Counted from the stretch's first letter, positions 20,876 through 31,228 are shown. The stretch is 64,000 nucleotides of DNA from Azotobacter beijerinckii (GCF_900110885.1 NZ_FOFJ01000005.1:69894-133893); one strand, 5' to 3'. Notes: generated by a model from the sequence alone, not told the origin. Program-made: numbers and translations.

Positions 20876-21289
20876 TCAGCCCTTCATGGCCGCGGCATTC
20901 AGCACGCCGACGGCGACCGACACCAGGGCGACCAAGATGGCGCTGGCCATTTCGTTGTCGCCGATGCGCCGGCCCAGATCGGGGATCAGCAGGCGCAGCA
21001 GGCCGAAGGCGAGCAGCTGGACGAGCAGCGCCACCAGGGCCCAGAACAGGAAGTCGAGCAGGCTGACCGACTCGCGCATGGCGCCGGCCAGCGGCAGGGC
21101 GAAGCCCAGTAGGCTGCCGCCGAAGGCCAGCGCGGCGGCCGGCACGTTGGCGCGGATCAGCCGCCATTCCTTGTGCGGGGTGAGGGTGGCGTAGATCAGG
21201 CCGAACAGTGCCAGCAGGAGCATGCCTGCGCCGAAGTAGCGCACGAAGGCCGGCAGCCCGGCGAGGTAGAAGGCAATGGCGTCGGGCAT
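20876..21289 (-). CDS. DUF350 membrane protein
   Basis: This 137-residue protein has four hydrophobic segments and the LDFLFWALVALLVQLLAFGLLR and NEMASAILVALVSVAVG motifs of the DUF350/YjfL family. The family has no firm function; it often lies near stress or membrane-remodelling genes. The ATG at 21289 gives a normal length. It follows the large membrane protein gene by 155 bp. Confidence 0.82.
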   Translation of the reverse strand: MPDAIAFYLAGLPAFVRYFGAGMLLLALFGLIYATLTPHKEWRLIRANVPAAALAFGGSLLGFALPLAGAMRESVSLLDFLFWALVALLVQLLAFGLLRLLIPDLGRRIGDNEMASAILVALVSVAVGVLNAAAMKG

Positions 21290-21444
21290 CGGAGCCGCTC
21301 CCTGGCGTGCGGTTTCAGGAGGCCGGCACCCCGGCCCGCCGCCGGTGCTCCGGCAATCGACCGGCGCGGCTGCTGGCGGGAACGGCGATGGGCGTCGAGT
21401 TCCGCCGACGCCGGACTGCGACCCGGCGCCGGCGGGGCCGGGGG

Positions 21445-23076
21445 TCAGTAGTTCTGCAGCTCTTCGCGCAGGCGGGCCAACTGACCGGCCAGCTCGGTGG
21501 GATAGGGCTCCAGCAGGCGCTCGATGGCGGCGCCGCCCTCGGGCATGGCAAGCGGGCGCAGACGCACCCGCAGGCGGACCTCGGGGTCCTCGCCGATCTG
21601 CCGCTCCAGCAGCAGGACGTTGTGGCTGTACTGCGCGAGGGTCAGTGCGGCCTGGCCGCCCGGACTGAGCAGCAGGGCCGCCTGGCCCAGGCCGGCGAGT
21701 TGCTCGCCGCGCGCCAGGCCGAGCTGCAGTTGCAGGGTGACGCCGTTGGCCGCCTCGCGTTCCAGCTCGGACTTCAGCGAACGCAGCAGCTCGGCGCAGC
21801 AGATGGCGTTGGCCAGGTAGTCGTCGCCGCATTCGCGGCGATGGAACAGCAGCAGGCCGCTGTCCTCGTCGAGGGGGTGCAGCTCCCCGCCGTAGAACGC
21901 CGCGGCCTGCTCCAGGCTGTCGCGATAGCGCCGGCGCAGCTCCACCAACTGATCGCGGGACAGGCTGCGCAGCTGATCCAGGGGGCCGAGCTGGATGGCC
22001 AGCACCGCGCTTTCGCGAGCCTGCCGGTGCGAGGTGGGTGCGGCGGCGGGCGCGAAGTCCTCGTCCAGCGCGGAGGCGAAGTCGGGCTCGTCGTCGCGCT
22101 CCGGGACCAGTCGGCGCAGCGGCGGGTCCTCGTCCTCGTCGTCCAGGTCGAGGTCGGCGCGCAGCCGTTTGGAGAGGGGCGACGGTTGCACGGCCGGCAC
22201 CGGCTTGGCGGGCGGTGCCACGGGGGGCGGTGCTACCTCGGGCGGCGCGGCGTAAGGGGCCGGCTTGGCGGCTGTCGCGGGACGGGAGACCGGCTTGGCG
22301 GGTGTCGGCATGCCGAGCGGCAGCTCGTCGTCCTCGTCCTCGTCCTCGTCCTCGAGCTCGTCGAAGGCGGGGCGGGCCGGCCGCTCCGGCCCCAGGCGGG
22401 CCTGCAGCTGGCGGGCCAGGTCGCCGATCTCGTCCTGGCGCTCGGCGCCGGGAGCGTGGTCGTCCGGATCGCGCAGCCAGATACGCAGCTGCAGCAGCGG
22501 CGTGGAGAGGTTGTAGCCCAGGCGCAGGCCGAGGATCAGCGTCAGGACCAGCAGCCCCAAGCCGATCAGGCCCATGTTGCGCAGACCGACGATGAACGGC
22601 TCGCGGAACTGCGGCATGCTCAGGACGATGCGCAGGTGTCCGGTGACGCTGTCCTGGAAGGTGATGGGCCGGGCATGGAGGGTGGGGTCGCCTTCCGGCG
22701 GCATTTTCTGCGGACGGCTGCCGGCCTCGGCGAGAAGGTGGTTGTCCGCGTTGTAGACGGCCGCGTGGGCGACCAGCGGGTTCTTCGTCAGGTTGCCCAG
22801 CAGCACGTTGAGGCTGAGGATGTCGTTGGCCACCAGCAACTGGCTGGCCGAGGCCGCGGTCTGGGTGATCAGCGTCTGGCCGAGGGCGTCGGCCTGCTCG
22901 TGCATGGTCTGGCGGACCTGCAGGCCGACCAGCCAGGAATAGAGGGCCAGCGCGAGGATCACCAGCACCAGGCTGTGGCTGATGATGCGCAGGGGGACTG
23001 GGACGCGCCGCTGGGTCAGGGCACGAAACAGCAGGACGAAGAAATTGTCGGGCTTGACGGGGGCTGGCCGGTTCAC
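21445..23076 (-). CDS. Two-helix membrane protein with acidic/proline linker (AhpA-like, unknown role)
   Basis: This 543-residue protein has membrane helices at about 31-52 and 166-187, enclosing a periplasmic loop of roughly 110 residues, the topology of receptors. A very acidic run at about 239-251 and a long A/P-rich linker follow. A C-terminal domain of about 190 residues (LRSLSRDQLVELRRRYRDSL) is unrecognised. The start codon is GTG. It is divergent from serB, as in P. aeruginosa, where I recall a similar uncharacterised neighbour. Confidence 0.7.
   Translation of the reverse strand: MNRPAPVKPDNFFVLLFRALTQRRVPVPLRIISHSLVLVILALALYSWLVGLQVRQTMHEQADALGQTLITQTAASASQLLVANDILSLNVLLGNLTKNPLVAHAAVYNADNHLLAEAGSRPQKMPPEGDPTLHARPITFQDSVTGHLRIVLSMPQFREPFIVGLRNMGLIGLGLLVLTLILGLRLGYNLSTPLLQLRIWLRDPDDHAPGAERQDEIGDLARQLQARLGPERPARPAFDELEDEDEDEDDELPLGMPTPAKPVSRPATAAKPAPYAAPPEVAPPPVAPPAKPVPAVQPSPLSKRLRADLDLDDEDEDPPLRRLVPERDDEPDFASALDEDFAPAAAPTSHRQARESAVLAIQLGPLDQLRSLSRDQLVELRRRYRDSLEQAAAFYGGELHPLDEDSGLLLFHRRECGDDYLANAICCAELLRSLKSELEREAANGVTLQLQLGLARGEQLAGLGQAALLLSPGGQAALTLAQYSHNVLLLERQIGEDPEVRLRVRLRPLAMPEGGAAIERLLEPYPTELAGQLARLREELQNY
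22329..22352 (-). repeat. Four in-frame CGTCCT hexamers coding for Asp-Glu repeats
   Basis: Four perfect tandem hexamers lie within the membrane protein gene and encode the alternating D/E run. Slippage would add or remove DE pairs without breaking the frame. Confidence 0.85.
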
Positions 23077-23243
23077 TGATCGCGGCTCTTGAGGCGGTCG
23101 GGCGCGCAGTATACGGAATGCCGGGGGGGCGCCGTAAGGTTTGATCGGGGGAAACTGTCCGACGGATTCGGCGTTCGGTCGGGAAGCACCCGGCCCGGCG
23201 GGGCCTGCTAGAATGCCGCCTTCTTTGCCATGGGAGAGGCGCC

Positions 23244-24461
23244 TTGCGCGAAATTGTCCTGATCAACATCTCCGGGGCGGATCGTCCCGGCCTGACCGCG
23301 GCCATCACCGGCGCGCTGGCCCGCTGCGGCGTGGGCATCCTCGACATCGGTCAGGCGGTCGTCCATGACACCCTGTCGTTCGGCATCCTGGTCGAGATTC
23401 CGGCCGGCGGCGAGCTGTCGGCGCTGCAGAAGGAGGTGCTGTTCGTCGCTCACGCCCTGGAGCAGCAGGTGCGTTTCACCCAGGTTGCCGAGGCCGACTA
23501 CCGGGCCTGGGTCGCCGGCCAAGGCAAGCCGCGCTACATCGTCACCCTGATGACGCGCCGGGTCACCGCCGCGCAGCTCGAGCGGGTCAGCGCGATCACC
23601 GCCCGCCACGCTCTGGAGATCGATCAGATCGACCGCCTGTCCGGGCGCCTCGCGCTGGATACGCCGGAGGCGCGCAGCAAGGGCTGCATCGAGTTCTCGG
23701 TGCGCGGCGAGCCGGCCGACCCGGCGGCGCTGCGCGACGAGTTTTTGCTCGCCGCTCAGGAGCTGAACGTCGACATCGGCTTCCAGCTCGACACGGTGTT
23801 CCGCCGCGTCCGCCGCCTGGCGGTGTTCGACATGGACTCGACGCTGATCGAGGCGGAGGTGATCGACGAGCTGGCCAAGGCCGCCGGCATCGGCGAGCAG
23901 GTGGCGGCGATCACCGAGCGGGCGATGCGCGGCGAGCTGGATTTCCGCGCCAGCTTCAAGGAGCGCCTGGCGCTGCTCAAGGGGCTGCCGGACAGCGTGC
24001 TGGCGGACGTCGGCGCCTCCCTGCGGCTGACCGAGGGCGCCGAGGTGCTGTTCGCCGAACTCAAGCGTCTGGGCTACAAGACGGCGATCCTCTCCGGCGG
24101 CTTTTCCTACTTCGCCCGCCAGGTGCAGGCCAAGCTGGGTATCGACTACGTGTTCGCCAACGAGCTGGAGATCGTCGACGGCAAGGTCACCGGGGTGGCC
24201 GTCGAGCCGATCGTCGACGCCCAGCGCAAGGCCGACCTGCTCTGCCAGCTGGCCGCGCAGGAGGGGCTTTGCCTGGAGCAGACCATCGCCGTCGGCGACG
24301 GTGCCAACGACCTGCCGATGCTCGGCCTGGCCGGCCTGGGGGTGGCCTTCCGCGCCAAGCCGCTGGTCCGCCAGTCGGCCAAGCAGGCGATCAGCAACCT
24401 CGGGCTGGACGGCATCCTCTACCTGCTCGGCTACCGGGACCGCGGCGAGCCGGGAGCCTGA
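23244..24461 (+). CDS. serB: Phosphoserine phosphatase
   Basis: This 405-residue enzyme has two N-terminal ACT-like domains (to about residue 180) and a HAD phosphatase domain with VFDMDSTLIEAEVIDELA, SGGFSYF and GDGANDLPML. It catalyses the last step of serine synthesis. The start is TTG at 23244 after GGGAGAGG; the nearby ATG at 23230 is out of frame. The MREIVLINI N-terminus fits pseudomonad SerB. Confidence 0.94.
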   Translation: MREIVLINISGADRPGLTAAITGALARCGVGILDIGQAVVHDTLSFGILVEIPAGGELSALQKEVLFVAHALEQQVRFTQVAEADYRAWVAGQGKPRYIVTLMTRRVTAAQLERVSAITARHALEIDQIDRLSGRLALDTPEARSKGCIEFSVRGEPADPAALRDEFLLAAQELNVDIGFQLDTVFRRVRRLAVFDMDSTLIEAEVIDELAKAAGIGEQVAAITERAMRGELDFRASFKERLALLKGLPDSVLADVGASLRLTEGAEVLFAELKRLGYKTAILSGGFSYFARQVQAKLGIDYVFANELEIVDGKVTGVAVEPIVDAQRKADLLCQLAAQEGLCLEQTIAVGDGANDLPMLGLAGLGVAFRAKPLVRQSAKQAISNLGLDGILYLLGYRDRGEPGA

Positions 24462-24510
24462 AGCCCGCTTCGCCGAGCCGGCGGCGCAGGCGCTCCTGGT
24501 CGCGGGGCCG

Positions 24511-26574
24511 CTACTCTTCGCTGGGGAAGTCGTAGTCCAGCGCCGGGCCCGGCGCCTGTAGGTAGTAGCCCTGGATGTAGCTGACCCCGGCCTGCCAGAG
24601 CGTCGCCAGCACGCTGGAGTTCTCGATGCCCGGCACGATGCTCGGCTTGGCCTGGGCATGCAGGCCGGCGAGCAGGACCTTGAGGTTCTCCCGGCCCTCT
24701 TCCTCGGTGAGGTTGTGGGTGTAGGAGTCGTCGATCTTGACGTAGTCCACCGGCAGGTGGCGGAGCGTGTTGAACGGGTTGAGGGCGCGGCCGAAGTGGA
24801 TCAGCGCGCTCTTGCCGTGCAGCGCGGCGAGCCCTTCGAGCAGGGTCTTGGCCTGCTTGAGGTAGGTGGTCGCGTCGGTTTCGTCGAGCTGCAGGATCAG
24901 CGCCGCGGCGGGCAGGCGCGCGGTCCGCAGCGTTTCGCCGAGCCAGGGCAGCAGGGTCGGGTCCTGCAGGCTGGCGGCGGAGAGATGGACGAACAGGCGG
25001 GTATCGTGGCCGTTTGCGCGGTGCGCGGCGAGCTGGCGGATCGCGTTGAGGATCACCCAGCGATCCACGGTTTCGGCTAGGCCGGCCTCGCTGGCGGCGG
25101 CGAGGAAGTCGGCGGGCGGCACTTGCGCGCCCTGGGGATCGATCAGTCGCAGCAGGACCTCGTAGTGTTCGATGTTGTCTCCACGCAGGCTGATGATCGG
25201 CTGGAACAGCAGGCGGAAGCTGTCCTTCTCCAGAGCCTGGCGGACCATGGCGGCGACGTTGCCGCGGCTGGCCTCGGCGGCCAGCTCCTCGGCCGGGTCG
25301 TAGAGCTTCAGGGCGTTGCCGTCGACCAGTTGGTCGGCGCAGCGGTGCGCACGCTCGATCACCGCCTGGGCCTTGGGCGTCGTCTCGTTGAGGCCGGCGA
25401 CGCCGATCGACAGGGTGAGCTGGACGGTCCGTCCGGCGATCTCGAACAGATGGCCCTCGACCTTCTTCAGCAGGGCGGCGAGTCCGTCCCGCGCCTGTTC
25501 CGGCGGGCCGGACAGCAGCACGGCGAAGGCATCGTCGGCGAAGCGCGCCAGCTGGGCGTCGGCGGAGAACGCGCCGCGCAGCAGGGCGGCCAGATCGGCG
25601 AGCAGCTGGTCGAGGCCGGCCAGGCCGAGGTCGGCGTGCAGTTGGGCGTAGTAGTCGAGGGTCAGGTAGGCCAGGCAGGCCGGCTGGCCGGCGTTGACCG
25701 CGCGCGCGCAGGCACCGTCCAGCAGTTCGAGGAAGTGGTTGCGGTTGAACAGTCCGGTGACCAGATCCTGGCAGCTGACCTCGCGCAGTTTCTCTTCCAG
25801 CTCGCTCTGGAGGCTTTCGGCGCGCAGCACCGCCTGGATGCAGGGCTCGCCGTCGTAGCTGGCCGGCGACAGCTCGAGGCGCAGGCGGAACGGGCGGCCT
25901 TCGATGCCGATCCCGCTGCACTGCAGGTCGCCTGCGCCGTGGACGCTGTCGTAGTTCTTCAGGAAGTCGCGGAAGCGGGCTTGGTCGCAACCGGCGATCA
26001 GGTCGATCATCGGCATGCCCTCCAGCTCGTCGGCCTCCTCGTAGCCGAACAGTTGCAGGTAGGCGCGGTTGGCGTAGATGTGCATGCCGTCGTGCACGTA
26101 GGCGATGGCGTCCACCGAGCTGTCGAGCAGCAGCTGGCAGCGCTTCTCCGCCTCGCGCAGGGCGACTTCCGCACTGCGCCGGGCGCGGCGTTCGTTCAGG
26201 TTGGCCAGCTCGCGGTTGGCGACCAGGATCAGCCGCTCGTCCTCGCCCTGGGGGAGGGCGTCCTGGGCGCCGAGGGCGAGGGCCTCGGTGATTGAGTCGG
26301 AGTCGTTGTCCGCCAGCAGCTGGAGGATCGGGATGTCCTTGGCCTGGCGGCGGATCGCGGCGATCGCCTCGGCAGGGCTGAGGTTTTCGCTGTGCGGAGC
26401 GGCGATCAGCAGGTCCCAGGTCTGCTGCAGGGAGTCGGCGAGGTCTTCGCTGGAGGTCAGGCGGTGCACCCGGGTGGCGCGGCCGGCGTTGCGGAACAGG
26501 CTGACCAGGCGCTCGGCTTCGTTCTGCGAGTCTTCCAGAATCAGCAGGCGGACGGTTTTCTTATCGGTGGCCAT
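24511..26574 (-). CDS. fimX: FimX-type c-di-GMP receptor for type IV pili
   Basis: This 687-residue protein has a REC-like domain (1-125), PAS (about 140-255), degenerate GGDEF (about 260-425) and degenerate EAL (about 440-687). GGDEF is replaced by ADDAF near 346-350, EAL by EVL at 472-474, and the catalytic DDFG by IHFG. The protein therefore binds rather than makes or breaks c-di-GMP. FimX controls type IV pilus assembly and twitching at the cell pole. It converges with serB, as in P. aeruginosa. Confidence 0.93.
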   Translation of the reverse strand: MATDKKTVRLLILEDSQNEAERLVSLFRNAGRATRVHRLTSSEDLADSLQQTWDLLIAAPHSENLSPAEAIAAIRRQAKDIPILQLLADNDSDSITEALALGAQDALPQGEDERLILVANRELANLNERRARRSAEVALREAEKRCQLLLDSSVDAIAYVHDGMHIYANRAYLQLFGYEEADELEGMPMIDLIAGCDQARFRDFLKNYDSVHGAGDLQCSGIGIEGRPFRLRLELSPASYDGEPCIQAVLRAESLQSELEEKLREVSCQDLVTGLFNRNHFLELLDGACARAVNAGQPACLAYLTLDYYAQLHADLGLAGLDQLLADLAALLRGAFSADAQLARFADDAFAVLLSGPPEQARDGLAALLKKVEGHLFEIAGRTVQLTLSIGVAGLNETTPKAQAVIERAHRCADQLVDGNALKLYDPAEELAAEASRGNVAAMVRQALEKDSFRLLFQPIISLRGDNIEHYEVLLRLIDPQGAQVPPADFLAAASEAGLAETVDRWVILNAIRQLAAHRANGHDTRLFVHLSAASLQDPTLLPWLGETLRTARLPAAALILQLDETDATTYLKQAKTLLEGLAALHGKSALIHFGRALNPFNTLRHLPVDYVKIDDSYTHNLTEEEGRENLKVLLAGLHAQAKPSIVPGIENSSVLATLWQAGVSYIQGYYLQAPGPALDYDFPSEE

Positions 26575-26744
26575 GGCGGGAGTGGCGTCGCTACAGGGCG
26601 GTCGCGGGCCGTCGAAGGCCGCCCGAGGCTTTCGACCCGCTCACCGCGGAAACGGGAGTCGGCGGAATCTACAGGGGCGGTCGGGGCGAGTCAAAGCATG
26701 GGATGCCGCAGGCACGGCCGGCATCCCTGCCTGGCGACAAGCGG

Positions 26745-27605
26745 TCAGACGGTGCCTTGGCCGATCGCCCGGCCCATGCGTACCGGGCTCAGGGGAGCGA
26801 GATCGCCGTTCCAGCGCACCTGGTTCGGACCGAACAGGACGATGGCCGTCGAGCCGAGCTTGAAGCGCCCGAGCTCTGCCCCTTTTTCCAGCCGGATCGG
26901 CTCACGTGCCGCCTCGTCGTAGCGCCAGCGCCTGACCTGGCGCGGCGGTGGGGCGACCACCCCGGCCCAGACCGTCTCGATGCTGGCGACGATCATCGCG
27001 CCGACCAGCACCACGGCCATCGGGCCGCGCTCGGTGTCGAACAGGCAGACCACCCGCTCGTTGCGCGCGAACAGCTCCGGGACGTTTTCCGCGGTGAGGC
27101 GGTTCACCGAGAACAGCTTGCCCGGCACGTGGATCATCTCGCGCAGGGTGCCGGCCAGCGGCATGTGCACGCGGTGGTAGTCCTTCGGCGACAGGTAGAC
27201 GGTGGCGAAGTCGCCGCCCAGGAAGGGGGCGGCGGTGGCGGGGTCGCCGCCGAGCAGTTCCTGCACGCTGAAGCTGTGGCCCTTGGCCTGGAAGAGGCGG
27301 CCCTGCTCGATGGTGCCGAGCTGGCTGACGGCGCCGTCGGCCGGGCTGAGGATGGCGTCGGGAGCCGGGTCGAGGGGCCGGGCGCCGTCTTTCAGGGCGC
27401 GGGTGAAGAAGGCGTTGAAGTGCTCGTAGGCGGTCGGCTCCTCGACCAGCGCCTCGCCCATGTCGACCCGGAAGCGTCGGGCGAAGACCTTGATGAGGGC
27501 ATTTTTGACCCAGCCGGTGCGGCATTCGGCGAGGCCGCCGGCCGCGCGCGACAGCAGGTGGTGGGGCAGCAGGTACTGGCCGAGGAGGAACAGACGGTCT
27601 TTCAT
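26745..27605 (-). CDS. psd: Phosphatidylserine decarboxylase proenzyme
   Basis: This 286-residue proenzyme makes phosphatidylethanolamine at the inner membrane. LGST at residues 250-253 is the self-cleavage site, and Ser252 becomes the pyruvoyl group. The [10 protein letters not shown] segment and the DGA motif near residue 90 are conserved. It starts 9 bp after the rhdA stop, so the pair is likely cotranscribed. Confidence 0.95.
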   Translation of the reverse strand: MKDRLFLLGQYLLPHHLLSRAAGGLAECRTGWVKNALIKVFARRFRVDMGEALVEEPTAYEHFNAFFTRALKDGARPLDPAPDAILSPADGAVSQLGTIEQGRLFQAKGHSFSVQELLGGDPATAAPFLGGDFATVYLSPKDYHRVHMPLAGTLREMIHVPGKLFSVNRLTAENVPELFARNERVVCLFDTERGPMAVVLVGAMIVASIETVWAGVVAPPPRQVRRWRYDEAAREPIRLEKGAELGRFKLGSTAIVLFGPNQVRWNGDLAPLSPVRMGRAIGQGTV

Positions 27606-27614
27606 CGTTTTTCC

Positions 27615-28430
27615 TTAGATCTCCACCGGCGTGTCCGGGTGGTTGCCCCATTCGCCCCAGGAGCCGGCATAGCCCTTGACCCGCGGGTAGCCGAGGGCCT
27701 TGGCGATCAGGTAGGTCAGGCCGGAGCGGTGATGGGTCTGGCAGTGGGTGACGATTTCCTTGTCCGGGGTGATGCCCAGCGCGGTCAGGCAGTCGGCGAT
27801 GTCGCGGCGGATGCGCAGGGCACGGGCCGGGTCCATGGCCGCGGTCCACTCGAAGTTGACCGCGCCGGGGACATGCCCGCCCTTCGCCGCGAGCACTTTC
27901 TCGCCGCGGTATTCCTGGGGCGAGCGGGCGTCCCAGATTGCCAGGTCGGCGGCGCCGAGGCGGCCCTGCAGGTAGTCGCGGGTGGCGGTCGGCTCGTCGT
28001 GCAGCACGAGGGGCACGGGGCTGCCGGCCGCCGCCGGGACCTCCCGGGACAGCACCCGGCCTTCGGCCAGCCAGGCGGTAAGGCCGCCGTTCAGATAGTG
28101 GTAGCGGTGGTGGCCGATGACGTCGAGCAGCCAGACGAAGCGCCCGGCCCAGCCGCCGCCCTCGTCGTCGTAGACCACGTAGACCGCCTCGGGGCGGTGG
28201 CCGAGTTCGCCGAACAGGCCTTCCAGCTGCTCCCGGGGAGGCAGCAAGCCGGGTGCCGGCGGCTGGCCAAGCTGGGTGCGCTTGGGATCGACGAAGCGCG
28301 CACCGGGGATATGTCCCTCGGCGTAGCGGGCGGCGCTGGTCAGGTCGACCAGGATCAGCTCGGGCGCCCTCAGGCGGGCATCCAGATCGGCCGGTTCGAT
28401 GACCCGCGGCAGCGTGGCGAAGTCGCTCAT
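27615..28430 (-). CDS. rhdA: Thiosulfate:cyanide sulfurtransferase (rhodanese)
   Basis: This 271-residue tandem-domain rhodanese has an inactive N-terminal and an active C-terminal domain. The active loop is HCQTHHRSG with Cys230 carrying the persulfide. This loop and length are what I recall for Azotobacter vinelandii RhdA, which provides sulfane sulfur for redox balance and iron-sulfur chemistry. The loop differs from the CRxGxR/T form of classic rhodaneses. It is upstream of psd. Confidence 0.94.
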   Translation of the reverse strand: MSDFATLPRVIEPADLDARLRAPELILVDLTSAARYAEGHIPGARFVDPKRTQLGQPPAPGLLPPREQLEGLFGELGHRPEAVYVVYDDEGGGWAGRFVWLLDVIGHHRYHYLNGGLTAWLAEGRVLSREVPAAAGSPVPLVLHDEPTATRDYLQGRLGAADLAIWDARSPQEYRGEKVLAAKGGHVPGAVNFEWTAAMDPARALRIRRDIADCLTALGITPDKEIVTHCQTHHRSGLTYLIAKALGYPRVKGYAGSWGEWGNHPDTPVEI

Positions 28431-28487
28431 GGGGGGCTCCAGGCAAGGTTGACGAGGGGAGGAATTGTAGCCTCCGCCCCGGTTTTT

Positions 28488-29519
28488 TCAGTATTCCGCC
28501 TCGGGCAGGCTGGAGAGGATGTGCCGGTAGCTGGCCATCCGCTGCGGCTGGATGCGTCCGTCCTCCAGCGCCGCGAGCAGCGCACAGCCGGGCTCGCGGT
28601 CGTGCTTGCAGTCGCGGAAGCGGCAGTGGCCGAGCAGGTCGCGGAACTCGATGAAGCCGTCCTCCACGTCGGCACGGCTGACATGGCCGAGGCCGAACTC
28701 GCGGATGCCGGGCGAGTCGATCAGCTCGCCGCCGCCGGGGAAGTGGAACAGCCGGGCGGTGGTGGTGGTGTGCGTACCCTTGCCGGTCAGTTCGGAGAGG
28801 GGACCGACGCGGGTGTCGACGCCGGGCAGCAGGCTGTTGACCAGCGACGACTTGCCCACCCCGGACTGGCCGACGAAGACGCTGACGTGGCCGTCCAGCG
28901 CCGCCTGCAGCTCCGCCATGCCGGCGCCCTGGCGGGCCGAGACCTCCAGCAGGGGATAGCCGAGCTGGCGGTAGGTGGCGAGCAGGGCGTCGAGGCCGGC
29001 GGCGTTCGCCTCGTCGACCAGGTCGGCCTTGTTGAGCAGCAGCAGCGGGCGGATGCCGGCGTGCTCGGCGGCCACCAGGTAGCGGTCGATGAGGTTGGCG
29101 TGGGGCTCGGGCAGCGGGGCGAAGACGATGACGATCCGGTCGACGTTGGCCGCCACCGGCTTGAGCTGGCCGCGCATGTCCGGCCGGCACAGTTCGCTGC
29201 GCCGCGGCAGCTGCGCGACGATCACCCCGCCGCCCTGGTTGCCGGCGCGCCAGACCACCCGGTCGCCGGTGACCAGTGCCGGCAGGTTGGCGCGCAGGTG
29301 GCAGCGGCAGACCTGTCCGGCCAGCTCGCCGTCTTCGGCCTCGACCTCCACCTGGACGCCGAAGTGGGCGATCACCAGGCCGTTCTGCTCGGGACCGAGG
29401 TCGCCACCTTCCAGTTCATCCACGGCGCGGGACTCGCGCTTGGCGGCGCGGGCGGCACGCTCTTCCTGGATCTTTTCGATGCGCCAGCTCTGGCGGCGGG
29501 TCAGTTGGCGTTTGGCCAT
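28488..29519 (-). CDS. rsgA: Ribosome small-subunit biogenesis GTPase
   Basis: This 343-residue circularly permuted GTPase has an OB fold, then NKADL (G4), [12 protein letters not shown] (G1) and [10 protein letters not shown] (G3), and a C-terminal zinc-binding region with [14 protein letters not shown]. It promotes late 30S maturation. The start at 29519 is divergent from orn, as in many gammaproteobacteria. Confidence 0.95.
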   Translation of the reverse strand: MAKRQLTRRQSWRIEKIQEERAARAAKRESRAVDELEGGDLGPEQNGLVIAHFGVQVEVEAEDGELAGQVCRCHLRANLPALVTGDRVVWRAGNQGGGVIVAQLPRRSELCRPDMRGQLKPVAANVDRIVIVFAPLPEPHANLIDRYLVAAEHAGIRPLLLLNKADLVDEANAAGLDALLATYRQLGYPLLEVSARQGAGMAELQAALDGHVSVFVGQSGVGKSSLVNSLLPGVDTRVGPLSELTGKGTHTTTTARLFHFPGGGELIDSPGIREFGLGHVSRADVEDGFIEFRDLLGHCRFRDCKHDREPGCALLAALEDGRIQPQRMASYRHILSSLPEAEY

Positions 29520-29611
29520 GGGTCGGGATTCGATCGCAGGTGGCAGGGGGCGGCGAGTTTAGCACGGGCCGTGCCCTGCTAAACTGCGCAGCAAAGCCAA
29601 GGAGTCTAGCC

Positions 29612-30154
29612 ATGCAGAACCCGCAGAACCTGATCTGGATCGACCTGGAAATGACCGGGCTGAATCCGGACCGGGACGTCATCATCGAGATGGCGACCAT
29701 CGTCACCGACAGCGAGCTGAACGTGCTGGCCGAAGGGCCGGTGATCGCCGTGCACCAGAGCGACGAGGCCCTCGCCGGCATGGACGAGTGGAACACCCGC
29801 CAGCATGGCCGTTCCGGTCTGACCCAGCGGGTCCGCGACAGCCGCATCGACGCCGCGACGGCCGAGGCGCAGACCCTGGCCTTCCTCGAGCAGTGGGTGC
29901 CCACGGGCAAGTCGCCGATGTGCGGCAACAGCATCTGCCAGGACCGGCGCTTCCTCGCCCGCTACATGCCGGATCTGGAGGCCTGGTTCCACTATCGCCA
30001 TATCGACGTCTCGACCCTCAAGGAGCTCGCCGGGCGCTGGGCGCCGCAGGTGCGCGACAGCTTCAAGAAGTCCGCTGCCCACCTGGCGCTGGACGACATC
30101 CGCGAGTCGATCGCCGAACTGCGCCACTACCGCGAGCATTTCATCAAGTATTGA
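29612..30154 (+). CDS. orn: Oligoribonuclease
   Basis: This 180-residue DEDDh exonuclease has [10 protein letters not shown] (D and E), [10 protein letters not shown] and [11 protein letters not shown] (H and D). It degrades dinucleotides, including pGpG from c-di-GMP turnover, so it links to FimX signalling. An AAGGAG ribosome site precedes the ATG at 29612. Confidence 0.96.
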   Translation: MQNPQNLIWIDLEMTGLNPDRDVIIEMATIVTDSELNVLAEGPVIAVHQSDEALAGMDEWNTRQHGRSGLTQRVRDSRIDAATAEAQTLAFLEQWVPTGKSPMCGNSICQDRRFLARYMPDLEAWFHYRHIDVSTLKELAGRWAPQVRDSFKKSAAHLALDDIRESIAELRHYREHFIKY

Positions 30155-30163
30155 GGAGCGGCG

Positions 30164-31228
30164 TCAGTCCCGGCCGTGGCGGCGCAGTGCCCAGAGCACG
30201 TGCTCGCGGACCAGCGCCGAGGGGTGCTCGCGGCGGGCTTCGAGCGCCGCGAGCACCGGGACGGTCGAGGGGGCGTTGCCCAGGCCGACCGCCAGGTTGC
30301 GCAGCCAGCGCTGGTAGCCGGCGCGGCGCAGCGGCGAGCCTTCGCTGCGGGCGAGGAATTCCGCCTCGCTCCAGAGAAAGAGCGCGGCCAGTTCGGCGTT
30401 GTCCAGCCCGTGACGCGGCTGGAAGTCGCTTTCCGCGGTGGGCCGGGCGAAGCGGTTCCAGGGGCAGACCAACTGGCAGTCGTCGCAGCCGAACACCCGA
30501 TTGCCGATCAGCGGGCGCAGCTCCACGGGAATCGGCCCCTTCAGCTCGATGGTCAGGTAGGAGATGCAGCGCCGCGCATCGAGCACCTTGGGGCCGACGA
30601 AGGCGCCGGTCGGGCAGGCGTCCAGGCAGGCCGTGCAGCGCCCGCAATGCTCGCCGGCGTGGGGGGCGTCCATCGGCAGCGGCAGGTCGACGTACAGCTC
30701 GCCGAGGAAGAACCAGCTGCCGGCCTTCTTGTTGAGCAGTAGGGTGTTCTTGCCGATCCAGCCGAGCCCGGCCTGTTCGGCGAGGGCCTTCTCCAGCACC
30801 GGGGCACTGTCGACGAAGGCGCGGTAGCCGAACGGACCGATCTCTCCCTGGATGCGTTCGGCCAGTTGCTGCAGTCGTTTGCGGATCAGCTTGTGGTAGT
30901 CGCGGCCGAGGGCGTAGCGGGACAGGTAGGCCTGCTCCGGCGCGGCGAGGCGCTTGGCCATCCGGGTGTCGCCCGGCAGGTAGTCCATGCGCAGCGAGAC
31001 CACCCGCAGGGTGCCGGGCACCAGCTCGGCGGGGCGTGAGCGCTTGTCGCCGTGGGCGGCCATGTAGTCCATCTCGCCCTGATAGCCGGCGGCCAGCCAG
31101 CGTTGCAGATGGGCCTCGTGCTCGTGCAGGTCGATCCCGGCGATGCCGACCTGCTGGAAGCCCAGTTCGTGGCCCCAGTCCTTGATCGACTGGGCGAGGC
31201 GGGCGGGATCGGGTGCTCTGGCGGACAT
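30164..31228 (-). CDS. queG: Epoxyqueuosine reductase
   Basis: This 354-residue cobalamin and iron-sulfur enzyme performs the last step of queuosine formation in tRNA. Two 4Fe-4S motifs are visible: CGRCTACLDACPTGAF and CDDCQLVCPWNRFA. A HEAT-like tail follows (NLAVGLGNAPSTVPVLAALEA). It is divergent from nnr and converges on orn with a 9 bp gap. Confidence 0.95.
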   Translation of the reverse strand: MSARAPDPARLAQSIKDWGHELGFQQVGIAGIDLHEHEAHLQRWLAAGYQGEMDYMAAHGDKRSRPAELVPGTLRVVSLRMDYLPGDTRMAKRLAAPEQAYLSRYALGRDYHKLIRKRLQQLAERIQGEIGPFGYRAFVDSAPVLEKALAEQAGLGWIGKNTLLLNKKAGSWFFLGELYVDLPLPMDAPHAGEHCGRCTACLDACPTGAFVGPKVLDARRCISYLTIELKGPIPVELRPLIGNRVFGCDDCQLVCPWNRFARPTAESDFQPRHGLDNAELAALFLWSEAEFLARSEGSPLRRAGYQRWLRNLAVGLGNAPSTVPVLAALEARREHPSALVREHVLWALRRHGRD

